Source: Mageeibacillus sp. UBA5439 | Lineage (GTDB): Bacteria; Bacillota; Clostridia; Saccharofermentanales; DTU023 | NCBI GenBank assembly: GCA_002427505.1 | Contig: DIRJ01000044.1 | Span: 1-30,162 of the forward strand | Length of the DNA stretch: 30,162 bases | Direction: 5' to 3' | Shown here: positions 22,365-30,162 of the stretch, piece after piece | Numbering within the stretch: the stretch's first letter is position 1 | Layout: each line of letters opens with the position of its first letter | Notes under the pieces: model-generated | What the model saw: only the letters and a program-made list of their open reading frames with translations | Told to the model about the DNA's origin: nothing | Database searches by the model: none | Position numbers and translations under genes: made by a program

Positions 22365-23402
22365 TTACCTTTTCCAACTTTCCGAATATGCGGCAAATGC
22401 TGCTGCAAGGCGTTTCATGTCCGCAGGCTGATAGCGCTGGTCACATGGAACGGAAACAATGTGATCATAAATGTATTGTACAGAAGGGTGGCCTTCCGGA
22501 TGTACCATAGGGCCAACCGGCCAATAGACTGTAGAGCGGATATGTTGATCTTTCAGATAGCTTTGGAACTCCTCCCGATCCTCGGCATACAGACAGAAGT
22601 GGCTGGGAACAGCTGTAGCCGGCAGCTCCGGGAATACGGGGCGAATGCCGTGGAGTTCCGGGGGGAGTGCGTTCAGAATCGTGGCGAAATTTTCTCTTCT
22701 TGCCGCGCAGATCGTCTTAAAGTCAGCATGGCGTAAAATACTTTCCGAGCGCGGATCGCTCGCAAAACTGTCGAACATCCGGCGCAGGCGCATTTCGCCC
22801 TCCCAAAAAGCAGCGGAGTCGGCGGAAGTGATGGCGGCTTCCCGCTGACGAAGGTGCGTGGGGTCGACCGGCAGAAGTGGCTTGGCAAATTTACCCTGCT
22901 GTTTTACGGCAATACCGCCGCAGGCGATACCCATCCATTTGCGGAAGCTTCCGGCAAAATAGTCACAGAGCGGATCAATGCCGTCAGCAGAAAACAGCGA
23001 GTGGGTGACATCTTCCAAAATCACGATCCCGCGCTCCTTGCAGCTGCGGACAAACTGCTGGTCATAGTTGCAAAAGCCATAATAGCCGCACAGGGACAGG
23101 ACACTGATTTCGTCGAGAGCAGCCTGATCAAAAACGCAGTGCAAATCCAGATCGATGTCATAGAACTTCATCTCATAGCCGGCTTTTTCAAAACAGCCCA
23201 GCACAGTCTCACAGGTGTACATGGGGACATAGGCAACTTTGCGCGTATCGCGCAGCATGATATCTTCCAGACAATAATAAATACCGCAGCGACCGGACAT
23301 CGTGAATGCCAGGTCACCACCCTGCCGGCCAATCTGATCGAAATACCCGTTCTGTGTGGTTTTACACGGTTCGTAAGAAAACATTCCGCCTATTTGCTTC
23401 AT
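22365..23402 (-). CDS. DegT/DnrJ-like PLP-dependent aminotransferase
   Basis: About 345 residues of fold-type I PLP enzyme resembling the DegT/DnrJ/EryC1/StrS group. The PLP lysine is K155 in SFRKWMGI, the cofactor Asp is D131 in VILEDVTHS, and the glycine-bearing GRCGIYYCLEDI near residue 37 fits the phosphate-binding region. Members usually transfer an amino group to keto sugars, but shorter divergent members act on other substrates. No sugar-biosynthesis genes are near. It is co-transcribed with the gntR remnant and converges on the peptide operon. Start 23402 (MKQIGGMFSYEP) is chosen by resemblance; no good SD is visible, so the start is uncertain. Confidence 0.75.
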   Translation of the reverse strand: MKQIGGMFSYEPCKTTQNGYFDQIGRQGGDLAFTMSGRCGIYYCLEDIMLRDTRKVAYVPMYTCETVLGCFEKAGYEMKFYDIDLDLHCVFDQAALDEISVLSLCGYYGFCNYDQQFVRSCKERGIVILEDVTHSLFSADGIDPLCDYFAGSFRKWMGIACGGIAVKQQGKFAKPLLPVDPTHLRQREAAITSADSAAFWEGEMRLRRMFDSFASDPRSESILRHADFKTICAARRENFATILNALPPELHGIRPVFPELPATAVPSHFCLYAEDREEFQSYLKDQHIRSTVYWPVGPMVHPEGHPSVQYIYDHIVSVPCDQRYQPADMKRLAAAFAAYSESWKR

Positions 23403-23703
23403 TATTATGACTCGACCTTTCCGCTGCGCTACAAGGCACAAAAGGGCACGAAAAACAGAACATTAAATAATTTGTCAGATCGTGAGATTCCCTTGGGCGA
23501 AGCTATGTTTATTCTCCAACGACACATGGGTATCTGATACCTGCTCCTTCATAAAGCATCCGATGCTTATTGATAACGCCAGCAGACGGCTTCGCTTACT
23601 GAGCCACTTTTCAGGATGGCATATATCAGAACTTTCTTCAAATCTTCTTCCAGTAAAGCAAAAATGGAGCATGTGCAGAGAAAACATCACTTTATTATTT
23701 TAA

Positions 23704-23724
23704 TAACATTATAGCGTAATGTTA
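23704..23724 (-). promoter_or_regulatory. Inverted repeat overlapping a perfect TATAAT
   Basis: TAACATTA and TAATGTTA are perfect 8-bp arms with a 5-base spacer. On the minus strand a consensus TATAAT (23708-23713) lies within it, but no good -35 is seen. It could be the promoter and operator of the aminotransferase-gntR pair, with a leader of about 300 bases. Confidence 0.35.
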
Positions 23725-23775
23725 ACAAAAAGGGAAGAAAGTTTGACAGTTTTACAAAGTTGAAGACAAAATAAA

Positions 23776-23794
23776 CAGCTCTCAGTCTGAGCTG
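23776..23794 (-). terminator. Terminator of the amino-acid ABC transporter operon
   Basis: CAGCTC (23776-23781) and GAGCTG (23789-23794) form a 6-bp stem with a 7-base loop; on the minus strand TTTATTTT follows. It lies 66 bases beyond the ATPase stop. Confidence 0.65.
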
Positions 23795-23859
23795 AAGCGG
23801 GTGCCAAGTTCTTAACTCAGCGCTAAAAAATGTTAGGTCAAGCCTTTAAGGAGGGCAGA

Positions 23860-24651
23860 TCACAATTGAGCTTTTTGGTAACGGGCTAAGAACTGCCTGG
23901 TTCGCTCTTCTCGGGGACCGGCAAAAACTTCCTCAGGGGATCCCTGCTCAACAATCATTCCTTCGTCCATGAAGAGAACCCGGTCAGCCACGTCACGGGC
24001 AAAGTCCATCTCATGGGTGACGATAATCATTGTTGTATCCTCTTCGGCCAGGCTTTTGATGACCTTGAGTACCTCACCTGTAAGCTCGGGGTCCAGGGCT
24101 GAGGTAGGCTCGTCAAAGCAGAGGATATCGGGCTCCAGGGCCAGGGCACGGGCTATGGCTACTCTCTGCTGCTGGCCGCCGGATATCTGATGTGGGTAAT
24201 TGTCGATCTTGTCCATCAGACCAACCTGATCCAGCAGCATTTTGCTCCGTTCCTGTATTTCTGAGAGAATATTCTTTTTATTTTGCTTATAGTCCGGGCG
24301 CTCTGAGGATAACAACTCTGCAGCTAAAGTCACATTCTTCAGCACGGTATACTGGGGAAAGAGGTTGAAGTTTTGAAAAATCAAGCCGAAATGCAGACGT
24401 TTTTTCCGCATTTCACTTTCCATTTGCGTCTGAGGATCCCCGGCATCAAAGATCAGCTCATGATTAACGATAATACTACCCTGATCAGGCTTTTCCAAAA
24501 AATTCAGGCAGCGCAGCAGGGTGGTTTTCCCGCTGCCGGAAGAACCGATGATTGCAATTGATTCTCCCTTTTCCATGGAAAAATATATGTCTTTTAAGAC
24601 TGGCAGGCTGCCAAAAGATTTCTCAATATTTCTGACTTCTAAAATCGCCAT
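23860..24651 (-). CDS. Polar amino-acid ABC transporter ATPase (GlnQ type)
   Basis: A 263-residue ATPase. Walker A GSSGSGKTT, signature ISGGQQQRVAIARAL, Walker B ILCFDEPTSALD and switch His VTHEMDF are intact. The C-terminal stretch (GPREERTRQFLARY) is typical of the polar amino-acid group. It follows the permease by 13 bases and energises it. Substrate cannot be assigned from this subunit. Confidence 0.95.
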   Translation of the reverse strand: MAILEVRNIEKSFGSLPVLKDIYFSMEKGESIAIIGSSGSGKTTLLRCLNFLEKPDQGSIIVNHELIFDAGDPQTQMESEMRKKRLHFGLIFQNFNLFPQYTVLKNVTLAAELLSSERPDYKQNKKNILSEIQERSKMLLDQVGLMDKIDNYPHQISGGQQQRVAIARALALEPDILCFDEPTSALDPELTGEVLKVIKSLAEEDTTMIIVTHEMDFARDVADRVLFMDEGMIVEQGSPEEVFAGPREERTRQFLARYQKAQL

Positions 24652-24664
24652 GAAAGTCCCTCCT

Positions 24665-25327
24665 TCAGGCCGGGAAATAATTTAATTTCTGTTCAAACCA
24701 ATCAAAGAGCAGGGTCAGGATTCCCACAAAAACGAGGAAGTAGATGCCCGTAGCAAAGAGCGGCCAGATGAGTCCCTTGCTGCTGTATTCTCCGGCCATC
24801 ATGATGATTTCCTTGTTGGCGATGATGCGGGCCAGGGAGGTATCTTTCACTAAGGTGATCACCTCATTGCCGGTGGGGGGAAGAATACGCTTAACTACCT
24901 GCAGCAGTGTTACCTTGAAAAAAATCTGACTCCTGGTCATGCCCAGGACCAGGCCTGCTTCCTGCTGGCCCTGAGGTATGCTCTCAATGCCGCCTCTGAA
25001 GATTTCCGAAAAATAACAGGCATAGTTGATCACGAAGGCGACAGTTGCCGCCATGAAGCGGCCGGAGGCTCCTCCCGGCCAGGAAAAAGACATTTTTAAC
25101 AGGCCGGGTCCATAAAAGATAATCATGAGCTGCAGCATTAAGGGTGTTCCCCGGACTATCCAGACAAGTATCCGCACCAGCTTGCGCAGGGGACGGAAGC
25201 GGCTCATGGAGCCGAAGGCGATGATCAGCCCTAAAGGCAGTGCGAATATAAGTGTTGCGGCAAAGAGTCTGGCATTAAGCAGAAAACTCTCCGACAGCCT
25301 GCTGACAATAACAGAAATCTGATTCAT
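24665..25327 (-). CDS. Polar amino-acid ABC transporter permease (HisM/GlnP type)
   Basis: A 220-residue membrane protein with about five helices. It has the RGTPLMLQL motif and the EAA loop QQEAGLVLGMTRSQIFFKV, followed by PPTGNEVITLVKDTSLA, all classic for this family. Only one permease gene is present, so it probably acts as a homodimer. It lies 77 bases after the binding-protein gene, with a hairpin in the gap. Confidence 0.95.
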   Translation of the reverse strand: MNQISVIVSRLSESFLLNARLFAATLIFALPLGLIIAFGSMSRFRPLRKLVRILVWIVRGTPLMLQLMIIFYGPGLLKMSFSWPGGASGRFMAATVAFVINYACYFSEIFRGGIESIPQGQQEAGLVLGMTRSQIFFKVTLLQVVKRILPPTGNEVITLVKDTSLARIIANKEIIMMAGEYSSKGLIWPLFATGIYFLVFVGILTLLFDWFEQKLNYFPA

Positions 25328-25351
25328 ATTTCATTCCTAAACATTTTGAAG

Positions 25352-25377
25352 AGGGCAAAGAAAATAAACTTTGCCCT
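25352..25377 (-). terminator. Intercistronic hairpin between binding protein and permease
   Basis: AGGGCAAAG (25352-25360) and CTTTGCCCT (25369-25377) form a perfect 9-bp stem with an 8-base loop. Only a poor U tract follows on the minus strand (CTTC). Such hairpins commonly protect the binding-protein mRNA or partially terminate, giving more binding protein than membrane subunits. Confidence 0.65.
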
Positions 25378-25404
25378 TCCTGATTATTTCGATCACAGCA
25401 GCAG

Positions 25405-26244
25405 CTAATCTGCCAGTTCCAATCCGTATTTATCAGCCAACGACTTCATGGTGCCGTCGGCGATTAATTCAGCAAAAATCCTGTTTACCTCAGTACAAAG
25501 GTCAGAGCCTTTGCGGAAGGCAACGCCATAGTTTTCCTCTGCCAGGTGATCAACAATGACAATGTCTTCGTAGTTTGTGCCGGCGCCGGTCATGGTCTTA
25601 GCCAGAGTTAAGTCCAGCACTGCGGCGTCGACAGTCCCGGCCTTTACTTCCATCAGTGCTTCTGTCTGCAGGGTTTTGGGCACTAGATTCGCCTGCTTCA
25701 GAGCATCATCTGCTGCAATCGCCTTTTCACCGGCAGAGCCTTGTTCAGCTGCGACCTCCTTACCGATCAGGGAAGCAGGACCATCATAAACAGTGCCCTC
25801 CCTGACAATGACTACCTGAGCATTTTTTACATAAGGGCTGGTGATTTCCAGGGCTTCTGAGAGTTCGGGAAGAATAGTCATGCCGTTCCAGATGCAGTCA
25901 ATCGACTTAGCTTCCAGTTCCACCTGCTTAGTATCCCAGTTAATTTCAACAAAGTCGGCTGCAACACCGAGTTTTTCACAAACTGCCAGTGCCAGCTCCG
26001 TATCAAAACCGGTAAAAGTGCCGCTTTCATCGAAATAGTTCATGGGTGCATAATCGGTGTAGCCGATTATCATTTTCTTATGTGACTGCACATAGGCTAA
26101 ATCGCTGTCAGCTTGAGGAGCTTCTGTTGTTTGCTGAGTTTCTCTCGGGCTTGTCTCCGGAACTTTATTTGTTTCCGGGCCGCTACAGGCAGCCAGTGCC
26201 GGAATTAACAGCAGTAGCAGGAGCAAGGATAGTAACTTCTTCAT
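25405..26244 (-). CDS. Polar amino-acid-binding lipoprotein (SBP family 3)
   Basis: About 279 residues. A lipoprotein signal peptide ends at IPALAAC, followed by a Thr/Glu-rich linker. Family 3 motifs: IIGYTDYAPMNYFDESGTFTG and FDTELALAVCEKLG, the hinge region DCIWNGMTILPE, and ITSPYV. The typical TPER segment of the ligand pocket reads LPELSEAL, so the usual pocket Arg is not obvious and the ligand may differ from classic His/Gln binders. ATG 26244 with GGAGG upstream is preferred to the longer frame. First gene of its operon. Confidence 0.94.
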   Translation of the reverse strand: MKKLLSLLLLLLLIPALAACSGPETNKVPETSPRETQQTTEAPQADSDLAYVQSHKKMIIGYTDYAPMNYFDESGTFTGFDTELALAVCEKLGVAADFVEINWDTKQVELEAKSIDCIWNGMTILPELSEALEITSPYVKNAQVVIVREGTVYDGPASLIGKEVAAEQGSAGEKAIAADDALKQANLVPKTLQTEALMEVKAGTVDAAVLDLTLAKTMTGAGTNYEDIVIVDHLAEENYGVAFRKGSDLCTEVNRIFAELIADGTMKSLADKYGLELAD

Positions 26245-26279
26245 TTTAACCCTCCAAACATTGTATAAAAATTTTTTGC

Positions 26280-26307
26280 AGTATATCACGATGGCGGGTT
26301 TAAACAA
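26280..26307 (-). promoter_or_regulatory. Probable promoter of the amino-acid transporter operon
   Basis: On the minus strand TATACT (26280-26285) carries an upstream TGA (extended -10) and is preceded by TTGTTT (26302-26307) at 16 bases. It lies about 36 bases before the binding-protein start. Confidence 0.55.
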
Positions 26308-26414
26308 AGGCAGATCCATGTTTTGACTAGCTTTTCAGTTGGCAGGGAAAGTTTATTTATGCATTAAGAAGAAAAGAGATGCAGAAATTTTAAAAGTATT
26401 CCATAAGACTCTGT

Positions 26415-26451
26415 CTCGGGTCCTCCTCAGCTTGCACCGGGAGGACCCGAG
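26415..26451 (-). terminator. Long hairpin after the Na/Pi transporter gene
   Basis: CTCGGGTCCTCC (26415-26426) and GGAGGACCCGAG (26440-26451) form a perfect 12-bp GC-rich stem with a 13-base loop, starting five bases past the stop codon at 26457. No run of T follows on either strand, so it may protect the mRNA end or end transcription poorly. Confidence 0.6.
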
Positions 26452-26456
26452 CGGGC

Positions 26457-28208
26457 TTATGATTTCATAGTGTATTCCAGGGAAACCTCATGTTCTCCGG
26501 CTTCGCTTTCCTTTTTCTCACTTTCAATAGCTCGCAAGGCTTCTTTCTTGCTGCCGGTGGTTGAACGAATTGAGAAAGCAATATTAACAATATGGTCTGC
26601 TATCCTTTGTAATGAAAAAAGAACAGAGTAAATACTCTTGGAGACTTCAACAGGGTACATACCGGAACTCAGGCGCGTCACATGCTCATCACGGGTAGAC
26701 TTTGTCAGATCTCTGATCTTTTGATGGAGTACTGAAATCTTTTCAAAATTATCGGTTCTCTGCCTGGAGAAAGCATCGAAGCCCAGGTCGAACAATTCAG
26801 ATATGTTTTGATAAATCAGTTTAAATTCCTCTTTGGTCTGATCTAAGAATTTCACATCATATTTTTTCATATAGCTGGTTTCTCTGGCAATCTGCAGAGC
26901 ATAATCACCCAGCCTTTCGATATCGTTTGTTACGTGATGCAAGCTTGCGATTAACTTGTCATCCTCAGGCGCTTTCGTTACTGATGAAAATTTGATAAAA
27001 AAGCTTGTGAGTTTATTTGTCAGGAAGTCAATGCGATGTTCAACATCGTCGATGGTCTTTCTTGTACTCATATCTTCGTTGATGAGTGAATCCATGGCGC
27101 GATCAATGTTTTCCTTGGCCAGAAGTGCCATGTCATTTAATTCCAGTAAGGACTGTTCAATGGCAACAGCAGGTGTTTTCAGGAAACGTTCGTCAATATA
27201 TAGTAATTCCTCCAGTGCATCTTGTTTATCCTTGACCAGCCGTGTCACTAAATCCACCAAGGGATCAAGAAACAGCAGCAGGACTAAGGTGTAGAGGGTG
27301 TTGTAGAGCAGGTTATAAGTTGCCAGACTGAACTGGGGTTGTCCGGGAAATATTCTTTCGAAAAAACTGACAATGGGTACTTTGAAAATAACCAGAATAA
27401 TGGTAAAGGCTGATGAGCCGATGACACTGCTGAGAACATGGAATAATGCGATTCGTTTTCCCTTTGCATTAGTGCCGATAGAAGCCATAATTGCATCGAT
27501 ACAGGTTCCGATATTGGCGCCCATTACCAGGAAGAAGGCCTGATCCAGATTGTGGATAATTCCGGTGGTCAGAAAAGCAATAAAGACACCCGTTGCTGCT
27601 GCCGATGCCTGGATAATGGCAGTAAAGATAGTTCCGATCAAGACTAGCAGGATAGGGTTTTGCATTATGTCATATTTGAAAATTCGGGAGAGCTCGGTGC
27701 TGAGTACTGAATCAGGTCCGCCGATTGCCGTTTGCATCACTTCCATACCGATGAACAACATGCCGAAGCCGATCAGAAAGGGTGCAATTCTGGTGAGTGT
27801 TTCATTTCTGCTGGTGAAGGTAATCATGACTCCCACAAAGGCCAGAAAGGCAAATACAGCACTTATGTTGAAGCTGCCTTTGCTGACGCCGGAAAGTGCA
27901 AAGACAAAAGCGGTGAGAGTGGTGCCGACTTTTGCTCCTAGAATAAAACCTGAGCCCTGCTTGACTGTAACAATATCTGCATGAGCCAGTCCCACTGTCA
28001 TGATGGAGGATGCCGACGAGGATTGCATTAAAATTGTTGCGCCGATGCCGATTCCGTAATTCAGGATTCCGTTTTTGTTGAATTTTCTGAAGAGATTTCT
28101 TACTTTTGCACCGGCACTACGTTCCAGACCTGAGCTCATCTGCTTCATGCCGAACATGAATACAGCGACTCCGCCCAGCATCATCAGCAAATTCATTACT
28201 ATTTCCAT
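26457..28208 (-). CDS. Na/Pi cotransporter family protein with PhoU-like C-terminal domain
   Basis: About 583 residues. The N-terminal 330 residues carry eight or more hydrophobic helices and the paired repeats of the NptA/PF02690 family: GATILMQSSSASS in repeat one and IFTAIIQASAAATG in repeat two, plus GANIGTCIDA. From about residue 345 a helical PhoU-like domain follows (ERLGDYALQIARE, RIADHIVNIAFSI). Family members move phosphate with sodium; some act as exporters or have regulatory roles. ATG 28208 with AGGGGA upstream is preferred; the frame also has a GTG five codons earlier. No pst or phoU gene is nearby. Confidence 0.92.
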   Translation of the reverse strand: MEIVMNLLMMLGGVAVFMFGMKQMSSGLERSAGAKVRNLFRKFNKNGILNYGIGIGATILMQSSSASSIMTVGLAHADIVTVKQGSGFILGAKVGTTLTAFVFALSGVSKGSFNISAVFAFLAFVGVMITFTSRNETLTRIAPFLIGFGMLFIGMEVMQTAIGGPDSVLSTELSRIFKYDIMQNPILLVLIGTIFTAIIQASAAATGVFIAFLTTGIIHNLDQAFFLVMGANIGTCIDAIMASIGTNAKGKRIALFHVLSSVIGSSAFTIILVIFKVPIVSFFERIFPGQPQFSLATYNLLYNTLYTLVLLLFLDPLVDLVTRLVKDKQDALEELLYIDERFLKTPAVAIEQSLLELNDMALLAKENIDRAMDSLINEDMSTRKTIDDVEHRIDFLTNKLTSFFIKFSSVTKAPEDDKLIASLHHVTNDIERLGDYALQIARETSYMKKYDVKFLDQTKEEFKLIYQNISELFDLGFDAFSRQRTDNFEKISVLHQKIRDLTKSTRDEHVTRLSSGMYPVEVSKSIYSVLFSLQRIADHIVNIAFSIRSTTGSKKEALRAIESEKKESEAGEHEVSLEYTMKS

Positions 28209-28356
28209 AAAATTCCCCTGCACCTACCTTATACCGTACTTATCTTTTTTCATCATAAATAAAAGACTGTTCATCTTTCCGATCCAGGGGAACTATTTTG
28301 CCGACTGGAACAATTGAATTCTAAATGTTCCTGCCCATACTTTCAAGGTGAAGGGA

Positions 28357-28381
28357 CTGCCACTGTCCGTGGAAGTGGCAG
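28357..28381 (-). terminator. Hairpin after the second diguanylate cyclase gene
   Basis: CTGCCACT (28357-28364) and AGTGGCAG (28374-28381) form a perfect 8-bp stem with a 9-base loop. On the minus strand it lies 26 bases past the stop codon at 28408, followed by TCCCTTC, a poor U tract. Confidence 0.5.
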
Positions 28382-28407
28382 AAGTGCGGCATGGCGGAAG
28401 CGTGACC

Positions 28408-29535
28408 CTATAAAACTCTGGCACTTTTAGCTTGAGGGGACTTCTTTGGTAAATCCTTGTGGACTTCTTTAAAGCGATACATCTGCATATCCGCTTCTAT
28501 AAGCACTTGCTGAAAGCCAATCTTTGCTTCGCCTTTGCAGATGCTGTATCCGTACGAGACAGTCGGCAGCCGTCTGTCATTTTCACGTTCTTGTGCCAGC
28601 CTGCATATCATAGTTTTAATCTGCTGATCCAATTCCATCTGATTGGCTGATCGTCTGATAATATAAAATTCATCTCCGCCGACACGATAAGATCTGCAAG
28701 AGTCGTTAAAGGATTCACTGATAACTGATGCGATACTTTTTAACACACTATCCCCATAATCATGTCCGTATGCATCGTTAATCTCTTTAAAGTTATCGAT
28801 ATCTAAAACTACAACTGAATACAGTTTTTTGCCGTCCAGCTTTTTCGCCGCCTTTGCAAAGGCCGCGCGATTATAAAGCCTGGTCAGAGCATCAAAGCTG
28901 CCGTCATATTCAGACAGTACCAGATAATACAGCAGAAGGGTTAAGGACACACTGTGCCAGGAGGAATGAACTGAAGGGACAAAAAGCTGAACACTTGTAC
29001 CCGCTACTACAAAGAATGACAGGGCGATACTCTCCGCCCGTATCGGATCGTGACTCCCTTTTTTTGTCATTACAGTAGTTCTGAGCAGTAAAATCATGTT
29101 TATTATATAGGCAGCTACAAAAACAAAAAACAAATTTCCTCTTTGGTAATGGTTGCTGGCATCAACAAAAAACACGAATCCAAAGAAAGGTGATAAAACT
29201 GTTATACATAAGTTAAGAAGCGATGGCAGCACAATTAGTTTATTGCTTTTAAGAAGATTTACATCGAAAATGGCAATAAAAATTATGGGCAGCACCGGGG
29301 TCAAAGCGAAGCCGAAAACGTTACAAATAATATTAAGATAACGCAATCCGGAAGAATCGTTTCCGACAAGTATAGTTCCTGCTTCTGCCAGAATGATCAA
29401 GATAGTAAGGGCCGTACCAAAGTAAAAAGGCGCTTTCCGATTCTGATTCAGCAAGTTATTGTTATATATCAAGTAGCATAGAAAAATCAGTGCAGCTATG
29501 TCTATCGAATATGTAGCTATATAGTTCCCCAGCAT
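28408..29535 (-). CDS. Second membrane-bound diguanylate cyclase (GGDEF)
   Basis: A 375-residue protein with seven or so hydrophobic segments over residues 5-210, then a GGDEF domain from DALTRLYNRAAF (215-226). Motifs LDIDNFKEINDAYGHDYGD (244-262) and GGDEF (286-290) are intact, so c-di-GMP synthesis is expected. The I-site RxxD is missing (SCRSYRV precedes the signature). The seven-helix input differs in sequence from that of the cyclase at 7398-8549, so the two probably sense different cues. AAGGGAA precedes ATG 29535 at a slightly long distance. Confidence 0.92.
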   Translation of the reverse strand: MLGNYIATYSIDIAALIFLCYLIYNNNLLNQNRKAPFYFGTALTILIILAEAGTILVGNDSSGLRYLNIICNVFGFALTPVLPIIFIAIFDVNLLKSNKLIVLPSLLNLCITVLSPFFGFVFFVDASNHYQRGNLFFVFVAAYIINMILLLRTTVMTKKGSHDPIRAESIALSFFVVAGTSVQLFVPSVHSSWHSVSLTLLLYYLVLSEYDGSFDALTRLYNRAAFAKAAKKLDGKKLYSVVVLDIDNFKEINDAYGHDYGDSVLKSIASVISESFNDSCRSYRVGGDEFYIIRRSANQMELDQQIKTMICRLAQERENDRRLPTVSYGYSICKGEAKIGFQQVLIEADMQMYRFKEVHKDLPKKSPQAKSARVL

Positions 29536-29561
29536 TAGAAGATTCCCTTCCCGGATTATGC

Positions 29562-29592
29562 AGGTGCCATCCTTTTGCAGTGCCAGGCACCT
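29562..29592. repeat. Short hairpin repeat AGGTGCC/GGCACCT
   Basis: AGGTGCC (29562-29568) and GGCACCT (29586-29592) face each other with 17 bases between. On the minus strand it lies downstream of the GNAT stop at 29620 and might act as a weak terminator. The same core returns beyond the GNAT start at 30133. Confidence 0.5.
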
Positions 29593-29597
29593 AAGTT
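29586..29597 (+). repeat. 12-bp inverted repeat flanking the GNAT gene, left copy
   Basis: GGCACCTAAGTT here is the exact reverse complement of AACTTAGGTGCC at 30128-30139. The pair brackets the acetyltransferase gene and nothing else. Confidence 0.6.
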
Positions 29598-29619
29598 ACT
29601 AAGTTATTATAGCTCCGGA

Positions 29620-30060
29620 CTAGGGTCTTATTTTTTGTAGTTCAAGCAGTGTCATCTCCCTGTAAACTAAGTCCTCTCTGGCATGAAAACCCTCATGTTC
29701 CCAAAAGGCATTTCCGATCTCATTCTTTGCAAAAACGACAAGGGCAACCTTGCTGACTCCCTCTTGCCGCAAAGCCTCTACGGCGGCGTCAAGTAAAGCT
29801 GAACCAATACCTTCATTGCGCTTATCAACTGAAACAGATAAATGGTAAATAAAAGCTCGTTTGCCATCATGGCCGGCCAGTATTGTTCCGACAATTTTTC
29901 CAGACGTTTCTGCAACAAAACAGGTATTGGGATTTCTCTTTAAATACTTTTCAACTCCCGTCTTAGAATCGTCTATGTTGTTCAGTCCCATTCCCGGAGT
30001 TGACAGCCACAATTCATATATTTCCTCATAATCATCAACAGATAATTTCCTTATCTTCAT
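29620..30060 (-). CDS. GNAT-family N-acetyltransferase
   Basis: A 146-residue single-domain acetyltransferase. The acetyl-CoA loop is in SVDKRNEGIGSALLDAAVEAL (motif RxxGxG at R, G, G), preceded by the beta-4 strand AFIYHLSVSV. C-terminal motif NAFWEHEGFHAREDLVY fits the family. It transfers acetyl from acetyl-CoA to an amine, which cannot be named. GGAG lies 9 bases before ATG 30060. It is flanked by 12-bp inverted repeats. Confidence 0.9.
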   Translation of the reverse strand: MKIRKLSVDDYEEIYELWLSTPGMGLNNIDDSKTGVEKYLKRNPNTCFVAETSGKIVGTILAGHDGKRAFIYHLSVSVDKRNEGIGSALLDAAVEALRQEGVSKVALVVFAKNEIGNAFWEHEGFHAREDLVYREMTLLELQKIRP

Positions 30061-30127
30061 ATCCTGTTTCTCCTTATTAAGAGATCTTAATTTTATAATA
30101 TCTTCAAATATAAATTTAATTTAATAT

Positions 30128-30139
30128 AACTTAGGTGCC
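30128..30139 (-). repeat. 12-bp inverted repeat flanking the GNAT gene, right copy
   Basis: AACTTAGGTGCC, the reverse complement of 29586-29597, sits in the GNAT upstream region next to a TTGACT (minus strand, 30140-30145). The element could be a promoter-linked operator or the end of a small mobile unit. Confidence 0.6.
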
Positions 30140-30162
30140 AGTCAAGTCCTAAATGTTGGTGT

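Larger units (their letters stand above)
23403..23859. other. 457-base intergenic region
   Basis: No convincing gene. Two overlapping ORFs of 71 and 73 codons on opposite strands lack ribosome sites and recognisable motifs. The region holds a 13-base palindrome GGTATCTGATACC (23529-23541), a possible promoter/operator at 23704-23724 and the terminator of the amino-acid transporter at 23776-23794. The rest shows nothing I can interpret. Confidence 0.6.

Noticed and set aside
22854..23537. 227-codon plus-strand ORF
   Set aside because: Antisense to the aminotransferase, whose PLP motifs are clear; considered a shadow frame.
23475..23703. Small ORFs of 71 and 73 codons on opposite strands
   Set aside because: They overlap each other almost fully, lack ribosome sites and show no family resemblance; treated as chance ORFs.
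1..30162. CRISPR arrays, tRNA/rRNA genes, phage or transposase genes
   Set aside because: No regularly spaced repeats, cloverleaf-type sequences, rRNA stretches or transposase motifs were seen on either strand.

Overview
The window looks like chromosomal DNA of an anaerobic, low-to-mid GC Bacillota (Clostridia-like) bacterium. This is inferred from strong AGGAGG-type ribosome binding sites, U-tract hairpin terminators, lipobox-type substrate-binding proteins, a GlpA/NAD-oxidoreductase/DUF1667 set of the kind known from Clostridia and Thermotoga, and clostridial-style OppF signature variants. No rRNA, tRNA, CRISPR array, phage gene or intact transposase was seen. Everything is on the minus strand except one plus-strand peptide-transport operon (14121-21550).

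Region 1 (1-7000, minus) is a redox operon. In transcription order it encodes a BON-domain GlpA-like FAD dehydrogenase with a C-terminal Fe-S domain, a FAD/NAD oxidoreductase, DUF1667, an AGPS/GlcD-type FAD oxidase, a fused EtfB-EtfA, and a protein cut by the window edge. The promoter sits between two near-identical operator-like sites. Electrons from two FAD dehydrogenases probably meet at the fused ETF. Region 2 (7036-8549) holds a small lipoprotein and a membrane diguanylate cyclase. Region 3 (8736-12000) is an apparent operon of MgtE (Mg2+ transport), a macrodomain-HTH protein and a VWA protein. A short D/P/E-rich leader peptide with its own SD precedes mgtE. Region 4 (12016-13940) has a cold-shock protein whose start codon lies in a 9-bp RNA hairpin, and a stand-alone trpB preceded by a textbook ribosome-mediated trp attenuator (leader peptide with Trp-Trp-Leu-Trp, then an intrinsic terminator).

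Region 5 (14010-21630, plus) is a dpp/opp-type peptide ABC operon (B, C, D, F, A) that continues into a creatininase-family amidohydrolase and an M42 metallopeptidase, suggesting uptake followed by cytosolic hydrolysis of a peptide or lactam-like substrate. Converging on it (21655-23402, minus) are a DegT/DnrJ-like PLP aminotransferase and a GntR/FCD regulator broken by one in-frame stop codon, so the operon may have lost its local regulator. Region 6 (23860-26285, minus) is a polar amino-acid ABC transporter. Region 7 (26415-30162, minus) has a Na/Pi-cotransporter-family protein with a PhoU-like tail, a second membrane diguanylate cyclase, and a GNAT acetyltransferase flanked by a 12-bp inverted repeat.

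The richest material for a second look is regulatory: the trp attenuator, the mgtE leader peptide, the csp start-codon hairpin and the paired operators of the redox operon. Among proteins, the fused ETF with altered FAD-contact residues, the BON-GlpA architecture and the mgtE-macro-VWA linkage stand out. All family calls are from reading motifs by eye; no database search was run.
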